From Ignavibacteriaceae bacterium (GTDB lineage Bacteria > Bacteroidota > Ignavibacteria > Ignavibacteriales > Ignavibacteriaceae), in contig WBUK01000001.1 in the NCBI GenBank assembly GCA_008933765.1, forward strand, positions 62,001-126,000: 64,000 nt of DNA, given 5' to 3'. Every line of letters begins with the position of its first letter. Position 1 is the first letter of the stretch. The notes below the pieces were generated by a model. That model saw only the letters and a list, made by a program, of their open reading frames with translations. It was not told the origin of the DNA and searched no databases. Made by a program: the position numbers and the translations under genes. This document shows positions 26,717 through 34,573 of the stretch, piece by piece.

Positions 26717-27970
26717 TCAGCCCATATTCTTCACAATTTCCCGTGCAAATTCACTCGTTTTAACCTCACGGGCACCATCCATCAGACGGGCGAAATCGTA
26801 GGTTACTACCTTGCTCGATATCGTTTTTTGAAGTGCTGATTCTATCAGCCTGCCCACTTCTTCCCAACCGATATAATCGAACATCATTACACCGGAGAGA
26901 ATAACCGAGCCCGGGTTTATTTTATCCAAGTTCGCATATTTAGGTGCGGTTCCGTGCGTCGCTTCAAACAAGCCGATTTCGTAGCTGAGATTAGCCCCCG
27001 GTGCAATGCCAAGCCCGCCGACCTGAGCCGCCGCTGCATCGGAAAGATAGTCACCGTTAAGGTTAGGAGTTGCCACCACATCATATTCGTCAGGTCTTAA
27101 AAGCACCTGCTGGAACATGCTGTCTGCGATTCTGTCTTTAATCAGAATCTTACCATCCGGCACTTTGCCGCCGTGATTTGCCCAAACTTCATCCTCAGAA
27201 ATGGTCACATCGCCAAACTCTTCTTTAGCGAGTTCATAGCCCCACTCTTTGAACGAACCTTCCGTAAACTTCATAATGTTACCTTTGTGAACTAAGGTTA
27301 CACTCTTCCGGTTGTGAGCAATTGCGTATTCAATCGCTTTTTTAACCAACCGCTTTGTGCCGAATGCAGAGATCGGTTTAATGCCAATTCCTGACTCAGG
27401 GCGGATGTTTTTCTTGAATTTTGAATTAATAAGCTCGATTATTTCGTCTGCTTCGGCAGAACCGGCTTTGAACTCAACTCCCGCATAAACATCTTCAGTA
27501 TTCTCACGGAAAAGCACGATATCCAATTTTTCAGGGTGCTTAACAGGGCTGGGTGTGCCTGTATAATATTTCACAGGGCGCACGCACGCAAACAAATCCA
27601 ACCGTTGACGAAGGGTAACATTCAGGCTGCGGATACCACCGCCAACCGGTGTGGTAAGCGGTCCCTTTATTGCAACCAAATACTCTTCAATTGCCTGAAG
27701 TGTTTCTTCAGGAAGCCATTGATCTTTTCCGTAAACTTCAAGTGATTTCTCTCCGGCATAAATTTCTGCCCATGCAACTTTCTTTTTACCCGAATAAGCT
27801 TTTTCCACAGCTGCGTCAAACACATACTGCGAAGCTTTCCAGATATCCGGTCCGGTGCCGTCACCTTCAATGAAAAGAAGTACGGGGTTATCAGGAACAA
27901 CAAGTTTTCCGTCCTGAACTGTTATTTTTTCTCCAAATGAGGGTACCTTAACATGCTGGTAGTTTCCCAT
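26717..27970 (-). CDS. icd: Isocitrate dehydrogenase (NADP-dependent)
   Basis: A 417-residue homodimeric isocitrate dehydrogenase that oxidises isocitrate to 2-oxoglutarate in the TCA cycle. It has the bacterial hallmarks: [15 protein letters not shown] near residue 32, the substrate loop [35 protein letters not shown], the lysine of [15 protein letters not shown] and the Asp-rich metal site [23 protein letters not shown] preference is inferred from similarity to the E. coli enzyme, not proven. A Shine-Dalgarno GGAG lies 9 bases before the ATG; start and upstream stop overlap by one base (TAATG), so it is coupled to the flippase-like gene. A strong terminator follows. Confidence 0.95.
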   Translation of the reverse strand: MGNYQHVKVPSFGEKITVQDGKLVVPDNPVLLFIEGDGTGPDIWKASQYVFDAAVEKAYSGKKKVAWAEIYAGEKSLEVYGKDQWLPEETLQAIEEYLVAIKGPLTTPVGGGIRSLNVTLRQRLDLFACVRPVKYYTGTPSPVKHPEKLDIVLFRENTEDVYAGVEFKAGSAEADEIIELINSKFKKNIRPESGIGIKPISAFGTKRLVKKAIEYAIAHNRKSVTLVHKGNIMKFTEGSFKEWGYELAKEEFGDVTISEDEVWANHGGKVPDGKILIKDRIADSMFQQVLLRPDEYDVVATPNLNGDYLSDAAAAQVGGLGIAPGANLSYEIGLFEATHGTAPKYANLDKINPGSVILSGVMMFDYIGWEEVGRLIESALQKTISSKVVTYDFARLMDGAREVKTSEFAREIVKNMG

Positions 27971-28938
27971 TAGTTGATCTCCTTTACATTTAATTTGTTT
28001 AAATCAATTCTTCCGCTTTGTCGCTGATAATAAGTAAAAGCAATTAACCCCACCAAAACAGCAAACCAAAGAGTTGCAACTCTGAATAAAATTGTTGACG
28101 AAACCGCCACAGCCTCAGGTTGACCAAGCGAGGTTATAAAATATGTGAACAGTGCATCAGCTGCACCTAACCCACCCGGTAAAAATGAAAGCGCCCCGGC
28201 AACTGTAGCAAATGAATAGTAAAATGAACTTCTGAATAGCGTAATCTCAACTGAAAAATCTTTCAGAATTAAAAAATACGCAAAACATTCGAAAAACCAC
28301 GACACTAAACTTAAAAGTGTCATCAAAAAAATAGGTTTTGGTTTAAGAAGTATATATGCGCTTTCGTAAAGTTCGGTAATGTGCGGGATAAACTTCTCCA
28401 AAAATCGAAATTTTGCAAGAAAACCGATGAATTTCATCGCAACACCCCTGTGCGAAATCATAACGATCATTACCACAAACCCAAGAAGTGCAGCTACTGA
28501 AAACTCGGCTCCGTAATTGAAACTGAACGCACCAACGATGGCGATAAGTATCAGTGCCGACATATCCGTTACCCTCTCGGCAAACACAACAGGCGCAGTT
28601 CTCGATATGGAAACGCCCGTTTTTTCTTTCAAAAGGAACGATTTCAACACTTCCCCCATCTTTCCCGGCGTTACACTAAGCACAAACCCGCTGATAAATA
28701 TCTGAAATGACTCACTAACCGAAATTTTTACCCCGATTAATCCGAGATAATAATGCCACTTGATAAACCTGAAAATGTAGTTTGCAAAAACCAATAAAAG
28801 AATTATCGGGATAAGCCATAAACTGAAACCGGAAAGAGCCTGCGCTACTTTATCCAAATCAGCGTAAATTGAAAAACCCAAATAGATGACCACGGAAGCA
28901 ACTATCGACCAAAGAATTTTTTGTTTGTAGTTTTTCAA
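27970..28938 (-). CDS. Flippase-like membrane protein (LPG_synthase_TM / UPF0104)
   Basis: A 322-residue integral membrane protein with about seven to eight transmembrane helices and the family signature [19 protein letters not shown] near residue 90 and [13 protein letters not shown] near residue 255. This is the transmembrane domain found in MprF and in AglD-type lipid or polyisoprenoid flippases. The enzymatic lysyl-transfer domain of MprF is absent, so a lipid-linked transport role is inferred. The start codon is TTG, following an AAAGAG-like purine stretch. It lies between maf and icd in a leftward unit and overlaps icd by one base. Confidence 0.85.
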   Translation of the reverse strand: MKNYKQKILWSIVASVVIYLGFSIYADLDKVAQALSGFSLWLIPIILLLVFANYIFRFIKWHYYLGLIGVKISVSESFQIFISGFVLSVTPGKMGEVLKSFLLKEKTGVSISRTAPVVFAERVTDMSALILIAIVGAFSFNYGAEFSVAALLGFVVMIVMISHRGVAMKFIGFLAKFRFLEKFIPHITELYESAYILLKPKPIFLMTLLSLVSWFFECFAYFLILKDFSVEITLFRSSFYYSFATVAGALSFLPGGLGAADALFTYFITSLGQPEAVAVSSTILFRVATLWFAVLVGLIAFTYYQRQSGRIDLNKLNVKEIN

Positions 28939-28999
28939 ATTGTAACTCTTTTCGGCGCTTGCTTTTTCGGTTGATTTTTAAGTTTCTTCCGGATTTCTT

Positions 29000-29578
29000 T
29001 CACTCCATCACTTCCTTAAGTGCACGATAAACCGCATTTGTGGGCAAACCCATCACATTGTAAAAACAGCCCTCGATTCTTTCCATAAAAATAGAACCAT
29101 ATCCCTCCTGAGCTGCGTAGCCTCCCGCTTTGTCGTATGGGCTTCCCGTTGCAATGTAGCCGGTAATTTCATCTTCTGTCAGATTTGTAAATTGCACTAA
29201 AGTTTCAACCGCAGAGTCAACCCTTTTTCCGTTGTTGGTATTTACTGTCGAAAAGCCGGTAACTACCGTGTGTTTCTTTCCGCTTAACATTTGCAGCATC
29301 AGCCGCGCCTCTTTTTCGTCGGCCGGTTTGTTTAATATTTTATCCTCCAGAACCACAATCGTATCAGCAGTAACAATTATCCCCTCTTTGCCCATGGCTA
29401 ACGCTGCTTCCATTTTTCTTTTTGCCAGAAGTGGCGCCACTTCTTTTTTGGGTGTTGAATCGTTGAACGACTCATCAACATCAAGAGAAATAGTTTCCAA
29501 TTCTCTTACGATTTGGGAAAGCAAAAACTTCCTCCTCGGTGATCCTGAAGCAAGCGTTACTTTAATATCTAATATCAT
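29000..29578 (-). CDS. maf: Maf-type nucleoside triphosphate pyrophosphatase
   Basis: A 192-residue Maf/HAM1-superfamily enzyme. The N-terminal LASGSPRRKFLLSQ motif, the central TADTIVVLEDKILNKP and the late GYAAQEGYGSIFMERIEGCFYNVMGLP are all conserved. Family members hydrolyse dTTP, UTP or modified nucleotides to the monophosphate and pyrophosphate, as house-cleaning enzymes. Length is normal. It sits downstream of the SpoIID-like gene and upstream of the flippase-like gene. Its upstream region contains an imperfect 12-base repeat. Confidence 0.93.
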   Translation of the reverse strand: MILDIKVTLASGSPRRKFLLSQIVRELETISLDVDESFNDSTPKKEVAPLLAKRKMEAALAMGKEGIIVTADTIVVLEDKILNKPADEKEARLMLQMLSGKKHTVVTGFSTVNTNNGKRVDSAVETLVQFTNLTEDEITGYIATGSPYDKAGGYAAQEGYGSIFMERIEGCFYNVMGLPTNAVYRALKEVME

Positions 29579-29659
29579 CTGCTGTTATTTTCTTATATTC
29601 TGATGCTATATTTTTTTATCTTAATCTGTTATTTTCTGCTGATTCATCGGTTTTCGCAC

Positions 29660-31111
29660 TCAGTTTGTGTAAGCTTGCGTTAATTCGGTACCCGGAAAAT
29701 AGTGCTGAAGAATCTCGTTATAGGGCACGCCGGCTCGGCTTTGGTTAAGCGCACCCCACTGACACATCCCTACTCCGTGTCCGTTCCCTTTACCCGTAAG
29801 TTTAATCTTCGTTACCCCGTTACCATTCTTTACAATTTCAATCTCAAAATTACTGCTTCTTAAAATCGAATTGTCTTTTTTACTTTTTATAACTTCTCTA
29901 ATCTTGTTACCGGGTATCACAATCGGTTTATGCTCTTTCAAACGCACAATCAGAGACTTTGCTCTGCCTGAAGTGTATCTTTCCGGTATTTCCAAATTTT
30001 CCAGAATATAATTTAATGATTTTATATATTTAGCGTCGAACAAAAAACGAATAATTTCAGCCGGTGTGTAATTTTCACTCCACCTGAATGAGGGCGACCT
30101 TTCGCAGTATGGCGGATCACCATCCTGCACTCCTTTCAGGTAAGGAAGATTGACGGGCCCGAAAACATTCGCAATATCTTCGGTGTAACCGCCGCAATTA
30201 GCTGAGTAAAAAACTATTGCGGGTTTACTCTTGTAAGTTAAAATATACCCTGTGGTTTCTATCACCGACCTGCTGTCTATTCCGGTTTCAACATCCAAAC
30301 CGCCGTAAGCCTGGTCCTTAACGGTTGCTGTAACATCGTAAAAGGCGCGATTTTCCCAAATTCTGTTAATTGCAAAAGTTCGTGCTGCAACAGCCGCACA
30401 CTTTAACGCTTCGAAATAATGGTTGTCTTTCAGCCCAATCTCTAAAGGTACAACACCCAGTAAATAATCTTCTAAGTCTAAGTAGTTAATCACTAAAGTT
30501 CTTGAGTTTTGCGCCTGAAACCATATCTCGCCTCTGAAATATTTTTTATTGTAGTTCAGATATTCATCCTGAAGTTTTGCGCGCAGTCTGATTAACCGGC
30601 CTGTGTATTCACCTTTGGGGGTGCTAACCGTTACAATTCCCCCAACTGATTTTACTGAAACTTCAGAACCTTCTTCAAATTCGGTTTCTGCTATCTTTTC
30701 ACCATAAATAACGAAAGGAATTTTAACTTCGTAAGAAATTTGTTTGTCGGTATCATCCAATATCACACGGATATTTTGGCGCAGTGAAGGATTATTTAAT
30801 AATGATTGCCCCGCACCATTAATTGAAACTGAACCACTAAAAAATCTTAACAGCGGAGTAGAAAATGCAGAAGAAGTACCTCCCAAAAACCTCAACGGCT
30901 GAGTAGATAATGCAGAAGAAGAACCATCCAAAAGTTTAAATTGAAAAGGTGCAGCTGAAGCAAGCGTAAATTTAGTTAAAGAAGAAGATTTAACGGGAGC
31001 TGTGCCAAACGCAAAACTAAAAATTGCAGCACAAAACGAGCATGCCGCTAAAAAAATTACTGTGAATAGTGGGGTTCTTGAAGTAGTTTTACCGAAGGGT
31101 GAAGGCACCAA
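29660..31111 (-). CDS. SpoIID/LytB domain protein
   Basis: A 483-residue exported protein with the SpoIID domain (about 175-460): YLLGVVPLEIG, ALKCAAVAARTFAINRI, the internal repeat GYILTYKSKPAIVFYSANCGGYTE, and the terminal GKGNGHGVGMCQWGAL. SpoIID proteins are lytic transglycosylases acting on denuded glycan strands, so a role in peptidoglycan remodelling is likely. The start is not an ATG: TTG at 31111 or GTG at 31108, two bases after the stop of the upstream gene, suggesting coupled translation. A signal peptide (FTVIFLAACSFCAAIFSFAF) follows. Residues 60-90 contain a 15-residue in-frame tandem repeat, which is unusual for the family. Confidence 0.87.
   Translation of the reverse strand: MVPSPFGKTTSRTPLFTVIFLAACSFCAAIFSFAFGTAPVKSSSLTKFTLASAAPFQFKLLDGSSSALSTQPLRFLGGTSSAFSTPLLRFFSGSVSINGAGQSLLNNPSLRQNIRVILDDTDKQISYEVKIPFVIYGEKIAETEFEEGSEVSVKSVGGIVTVSTPKGEYTGRLIRLRAKLQDEYLNYNKKYFRGEIWFQAQNSRTLVINYLDLEDYLLGVVPLEIGLKDNHYFEALKCAAVAARTFAINRIWENRAFYDVTATVKDQAYGGLDVETGIDSRSVIETTGYILTYKSKPAIVFYSANCGGYTEDIANVFGPVNLPYLKGVQDGDPPYCERSPSFRWSENYTPAEIIRFLFDAKYIKSLNYILENLEIPERYTSGRAKSLIVRLKEHKPIVIPGNKIREVIKSKKDNSILRSSNFEIEIVKNGNGVTKIKLTGKGNGHGVGMCQWGALNQSRAGVPYNEILQHYFPGTELTQAYTN
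30856..30940 (-). repeat. 45-bp tandem duplication inside the SpoIID-like gene
   Basis: GAGTAGA-type units begin at 30856 and 30901 (period 45, 15 codons), giving the peptide pair SSALSTQPLRF and SSAFSTPLLRF ahead of the SpoIID domain. It is in frame and lies in a low-complexity linker after the signal peptide. Confidence 0.65.
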
Positions 31112-31113
31112 TT

Positions 31114-31509
31114 TTAACGGAACATTGCCTTTATGCTGCCCCAGGTTTTCTTAAGACCTGAAACTGAATGACTGACCGACACTTCACGCGAGTATGACGA
31201 GGTGTTATCCTTGTCAAATATCTTTAATCGATAGATATATACCACATCGGTTGTCTTGTAAGCGCCTTCATCGTAGAAGACATAGTATGAATTGTTCCCT
31301 TTCGGGCTTAATCTACCGATTTCGGTGAATGCAGTGTTGTGTGTGCGTCGTTCAATTACGAAACTTTTTATGTTGTTCTCAGTTGTAGTTTTCCACTCAA
31401 CTTTTACCTGACCGTCTTCACTTTTTGCATAAAAAAAGTCAAGAAACGCTCCGGCAAGAACGCTTACTGCTAAAACTATTACGATTGGTAAAATTAATTT
31501 CACTTTCAT
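31114..31509 (-). CDS. Small exported fibronectin type III-like protein
   Basis: A 131-residue protein with a signal peptide (MKVKLILPIVIVLAVSVLAG), then about 100 residues predicted to be one beta-sandwich. The pattern VKVEWKTTTENNIKSFVIER, TEIGRLSPKG, YRLKIFD is like the FnIII-type modules that precede sorting domains in secreted proteins of this lineage. No catalytic residues are seen. It ends 2 bases before the SpoIID-like start codon, so the two are surely co-transcribed and perhaps act together on the cell wall. Function unknown. Confidence 0.7.
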   Translation of the reverse strand: MKVKLILPIVIVLAVSVLAGAFLDFFYAKSEDGQVKVEWKTTTENNIKSFVIERRTHNTAFTEIGRLSPKGNNSYYVFYDEGAYKTTDVVYIYRLKIFDKDNTSSYSREVSVSHSVSGLKKTWGSIKAMFR

Positions 31510-31564
31510 ATCCGAAATATAATTGGTTTCTCGCTAAAATCAAAGAAAAAAACGAAATTTTTAT

Positions 31565-31606
31565 ATGATTTTTCGATGATTGTGACTAAAATCATCAAAA
31601 AATCAT
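31565..31606. terminator. AT-rich hairpin overlapping the rsgA stop codon
   Basis: ATGATTTTTCGATGATT (starting 31565) and AAATCATCAAAAAATCAT (ending 31606) form an inverted repeat of about 17 bp with one mismatch and a short loop. The rsgA TGA lies within the right arm. Possibly a leftward terminator, although the T tract is interrupted. Confidence 0.5.
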
Positions 31607-32563
31607 GTCGTCTTCTATGTTTTCTAACAATCGAAGATAACTTTCATATCTCTCTGAGGAAATTTTTTCATTTTCTACTGCATCAATCACTGCGCAGCCC
31701 GGCTCGTGATGGTGTGTGCAGGGCTTATATTTACACTCTTGCAGATAATCCACAAATTCAACAAAATAGTGCCCCAAATCTTCTTTCTTTATTCCAAACG
31801 GCGCCACCTCTCTAATCCCCGGGGTATCAATCAGAAAAGTGGTGTCATCAATTCGGTTCATGTTCACAATCACTGTCGTGTGCCGCCCTTTCCTTGAGTA
31901 ATTGCTGATTAATCCCGTGGCAAGGTTTAGCTTTGGATAAAGCGCATTGAGAACCGACGATTTCCCCACCCCGGAGTGCCCCCAAAACATCGATTTAACC
32001 CCGCGAACATCATTCTTTAACTCTTCAAATCCTTCACCGGTGAGGGCGGAAGTTTTGTAAATTTTATAGCCTAACCCGGTGTAAAGTTTGTCCCAAAACT
32101 CTATTTCTTCTTCAGATATTGCCAAATCGATCTTGTTAAAAATTAAAACCGGATGAATATCCGAGCTTTCCGCCACTACTATAAAACGATCGATAACTCT
32201 GTTGTTAAACTCCGGAATCCCAAAAGAAGCAACGATGAAAAGTCTGTCAATATTGGCGGCGATTACCTGCTCTAATCTCTCCCCCCTTACAGAACTGCCT
32301 TTAATTCTCGGCGCTTTGCGCGAAATAAAGTTCTTCCGTGGGTAAACTGTATGAATGACCCCCTCCCTTTCATCTGCCATGTCAAACTCCACCGTATCAC
32401 CCACAACGGCAATATCGGTGTTCAGCAGTTTCCCCTTTTTTAGTTTCAGTTCATGCTTAAATTTTCCCCTGAGCACACACCTGACCATCCGGTTTTCCTG
32501 TTCAATCAACACCCAATGGCTCTGACCCTCAATTTTGACCAAAAGACCTTTGATGTTAACCAA
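31595..32563 (-). CDS. rsgA: Ribosome small-subunit-dependent GTPase A
   Basis: A 322-residue circularly permuted GTPase that acts late in 30S subunit maturation. The order of motifs shows the permutation: N-terminal OB fold, then G4 (IFNKIDL), then the P-loop (GHSGVGKSSVLNAL), then G3 (DTPGI). The C-terminal zinc knuckle is CKYKPCTHHHEPGC. The start appears to be TTG at 32563, 23 bases after the stop codon of the outer-membrane protein gene. The AAAGG just upstream can serve as Shine-Dalgarno and is itself one copy of a 21-base tandem repeat whose other copy lies in codons 2-6. The stop is embedded in a long hairpin. Confidence 0.94.
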   Translation of the reverse strand: MVNIKGLLVKIEGQSHWVLIEQENRMVRCVLRGKFKHELKLKKGKLLNTDIAVVGDTVEFDMADEREGVIHTVYPRKNFISRKAPRIKGSSVRGERLEQVIAANIDRLFIVASFGIPEFNNRVIDRFIVVAESSDIHPVLIFNKIDLAISEEEIEFWDKLYTGLGYKIYKTSALTGEGFEELKNDVRGVKSMFWGHSGVGKSSVLNALYPKLNLATGLISNYSRKGRHTTVIVNMNRIDDTTFLIDTPGIREVAPFGIKKEDLGHYFVEFVDYLQECKYKPCTHHHEPGCAVIDAVENEKISSERYESYLRLLENIEDDMIF

Positions 32564-32580
32564 CGAACCTTTGATGTTAA
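32546..32580. repeat. 14-bp direct repeat at the rsgA start
   Basis: ACCTTTGATGTTAA occurs at 32546-32559 and 32567-32580, period 21, exact over 14 bases. One copy is in the first codons of rsgA, the other supplies the leader and Shine-Dalgarno region. Confidence 0.75.
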
Positions 32581-32586
32581 AATCCC

Positions 32587-34002
32587 TTAAAATCTGAACG
32601 ACATCCCAAGAATAAAATTGCTGTATTTCAAATCCTGGTATGTTCTTGAAAGGTTTGTGCCGTAGTTATCGCCGAAATCATTCCACCAGCCCATCACATA
32701 AGCTGCATCGATCGAAAGTTCACCATCGATCAGATACCCGGCACCAAAGGTTACAAATTTTTTATCATATTCCGACGGATCATCTTTATAAGGCGATTTC
32801 TGAACAAAATAACCGGCTCGAACCCGCATATCTATCATAGGGAAAGTATATTCCGCTCCGAAATTGTAGTTCAATACCGAGCCGAGCATGCTCGAAATGT
32901 CGCGGTTCAGGTTTGCTACCGTTGTGCCACCCAAACCGGAAATGTCTTTGAAGGAGGTGTTGGTGTAATCAATTAAAGTTGCCTGCCCGGAAACTATAAG
33001 CCCATAAAGATTCAGTGATAACCCACCGGTGAATTTAAAAGGAGTGATTATGCTGTACTCAACACTGCTGCTAAAATCTTTCGGATCTATATCAACAACC
33101 TTTCCGTTACCCCAATAAGAAGCAGCATTAACTTCGTAATCCTCTTTAACGGTATAGTTTGAAGGGAATTGTATCGTCAAACCCAACCTTGCCAAATCCC
33201 TTATCTGATAAAGTAAGCCGACTTTAATATCATAATATTTCAGACTCCAGTCTAACAGTGTGCTGTAATCGAAGTGTCGGAAAGACTTGGTGAAGCTATG
33301 CCCCGGCGCGAGTTCCTGCCCCTCATAGATGCCTTGCAAATCATCTTCTCTGAGCCGAAAGTCACTCTGATACTCTCCGGAACCGATTCCAATCGTGGCA
33401 CCAAGGAAGAAGTTTCTGTACGCCTCAAATGCCGCCGAAAAATTCCAGACACCCGTTGTACCGGTCTGCAATCTTGAACCGGATTGGTTGAGCCTGCCGT
33501 TAATTTTCGTGTTGTAGTTATCGTCGGTCAGGTAAAGTTCAAACGGAATATCTGAGAATGTGTTGAGGTCTTGGATGTTGGAGTTACCCCCGGAGTTAAA
33601 CGCATTAAATTCCGTTTTCCCGGCAAAATCCTGATTTCCGTTATAAGAAGCCCCAACCACGAAGCTTCCGCGAAGTGTTGGTATTGGTATTAAAACACCA
33701 AAATTATCAATATCCGCCACTGAGCTGTTCGATTGAACCTGCTTACCAAAAAAAGTAGTCCGGTTGTTGTAAAAACCATATTTGAACCCGGCATCAAGCT
33801 CAAATCTACGGACTAAAGCGATGCCGGCAGGGTTATAGAACATCCCTGCCCCATCGTCACTCATCGAAACGAAAGCATTCCCCATGCCAATTGCTCGCGG
33901 GCTTGAACCATAGCCGGGTGAAGCAAGCCGCACTGCGTCGTTCACCGTTTGTGCGAAAATGGTTGTTGAGACAATCAAAAAAATACCGAGAAAGCGTCTC
34001 AT
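32587..34002 (-). CDS. Outer-membrane protein, PorV/OmpP1-FadL-like
   Basis: A 471-residue outer-membrane beta-barrel protein. A signal peptide (MRRFLGIFLIVSTTIFAQ) is followed by the segment SSPRAIGMGNAFVSMSDDGAGMFYNPAGIALV, which is the N-terminal signature of PorV/PorQ and FadL-type barrels of this phylum. The rest alternates beta strands and turns, and the chain ends in an aromatic residue (GMSFRF). Members of this group either carry type IX cargo (PorV) or hydrophobic substrates (FadL); which applies here cannot be told from the sequence. It overlaps the Ser-rich lipoprotein gene by 4 bases, placing the three envelope genes in one operon that also leads into rsgA. Confidence 0.82.
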   Translation of the reverse strand: MRRFLGIFLIVSTTIFAQTVNDAVRLASPGYGSSPRAIGMGNAFVSMSDDGAGMFYNPAGIALVRRFELDAGFKYGFYNNRTTFFGKQVQSNSSVADIDNFGVLIPIPTLRGSFVVGASYNGNQDFAGKTEFNAFNSGGNSNIQDLNTFSDIPFELYLTDDNYNTKINGRLNQSGSRLQTGTTGVWNFSAAFEAYRNFFLGATIGIGSGEYQSDFRLREDDLQGIYEGQELAPGHSFTKSFRHFDYSTLLDWSLKYYDIKVGLLYQIRDLARLGLTIQFPSNYTVKEDYEVNAASYWGNGKVVDIDPKDFSSSVEYSIITPFKFTGGLSLNLYGLIVSGQATLIDYTNTSFKDISGLGGTTVANLNRDISSMLGSVLNYNFGAEYTFPMIDMRVRAGYFVQKSPYKDDPSEYDKKFVTFGAGYLIDGELSIDAAYVMGWWNDFGDNYGTNLSRTYQDLKYSNFILGMSFRF

Positions 34003-34556
34003 TTTCTGCCGCCTCCGCTGCTGTTTCTTCCTGAACTGCTGCGGTTTTCACTCGAACCACTGTTTCTGTTACCACTGTCGTTGGCATTTGAAGATTTGGT
34101 GGCGGATGAACTCGAATTGCTCGATCCGCTTTTTGTCGCCGAACCACTCGAACTACCTGAACTGCCCGAACTACCGGAAGAACCGCGTGAAGAACCGGCG
34201 GTTGATCCTGATGTTCCAAGGCTCGAAGCCCTTCCGCCATCTCTGTTTCTTAACGAGTTTTGTTCGCTGTCTCTTCTTCTTGTTACTTTTAAGTCATCAC
34301 TTTGGCTGTAATTTCCGCCGGCACTTACAGTAACCGGAGTTATAGTGTACCACCAAGGAAGAGCGTGGTAACCGGTGTATCCGCCAAAATAGCGGTTTGA
34401 GTAGAAGGAATATACTTCATCCACATCGTTGTAGTCGTCTTCTAACTCTGTTATTTGTTCATTGCTCAGGGGTTGCCCCATGTCAATTATTGTGTAACAC
34501 CCGCTGAAAAACAGAGGTGAGATCAAAAACGCCAATAAAAATATGTTATATTTCAT
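33999..34556 (-). CDS. Lipoprotein with serine-rich low-complexity tail
   Basis: A 185-residue putative lipoprotein. The ATG at 34556 is preferred (AGAGGA Shine-Dalgarno 6 bases upstream); it gives a signal peptide with the lipobox FFSGC. After a short structured part (about residues 25-85, with FGGYTGYHALPWWYTITPV), the C-terminal ~95 residues are almost entirely Ser, Gly, Asn, Thr and Arg (SSGSSGSSGSSSGSATKSG), ending GGGRK. It looks like a small paralogue of the next gene upstream, which has the same start (GCYT) and end (GGGR plus one or two residues). No function is known; flexible surface display or adhesion is conceivable. Confidence 0.75.
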   Translation of the reverse strand: MKYNIFLLAFLISPLFFSGCYTIIDMGQPLSNEQITELEDDYNDVDEVYSFYSNRYFGGYTGYHALPWWYTITPVTVSAGGNYSQSDDLKVTRRRDSEQNSLRNRDGGRASSLGTSGSTAGSSRGSSGSSGSSGSSSGSATKSGSSNSSSSATKSSNANDSGNRNSGSSENRSSSGRNSSGGGRK

Positions 34557-34573
34557 TTCTGTCCTCTTTTCCA

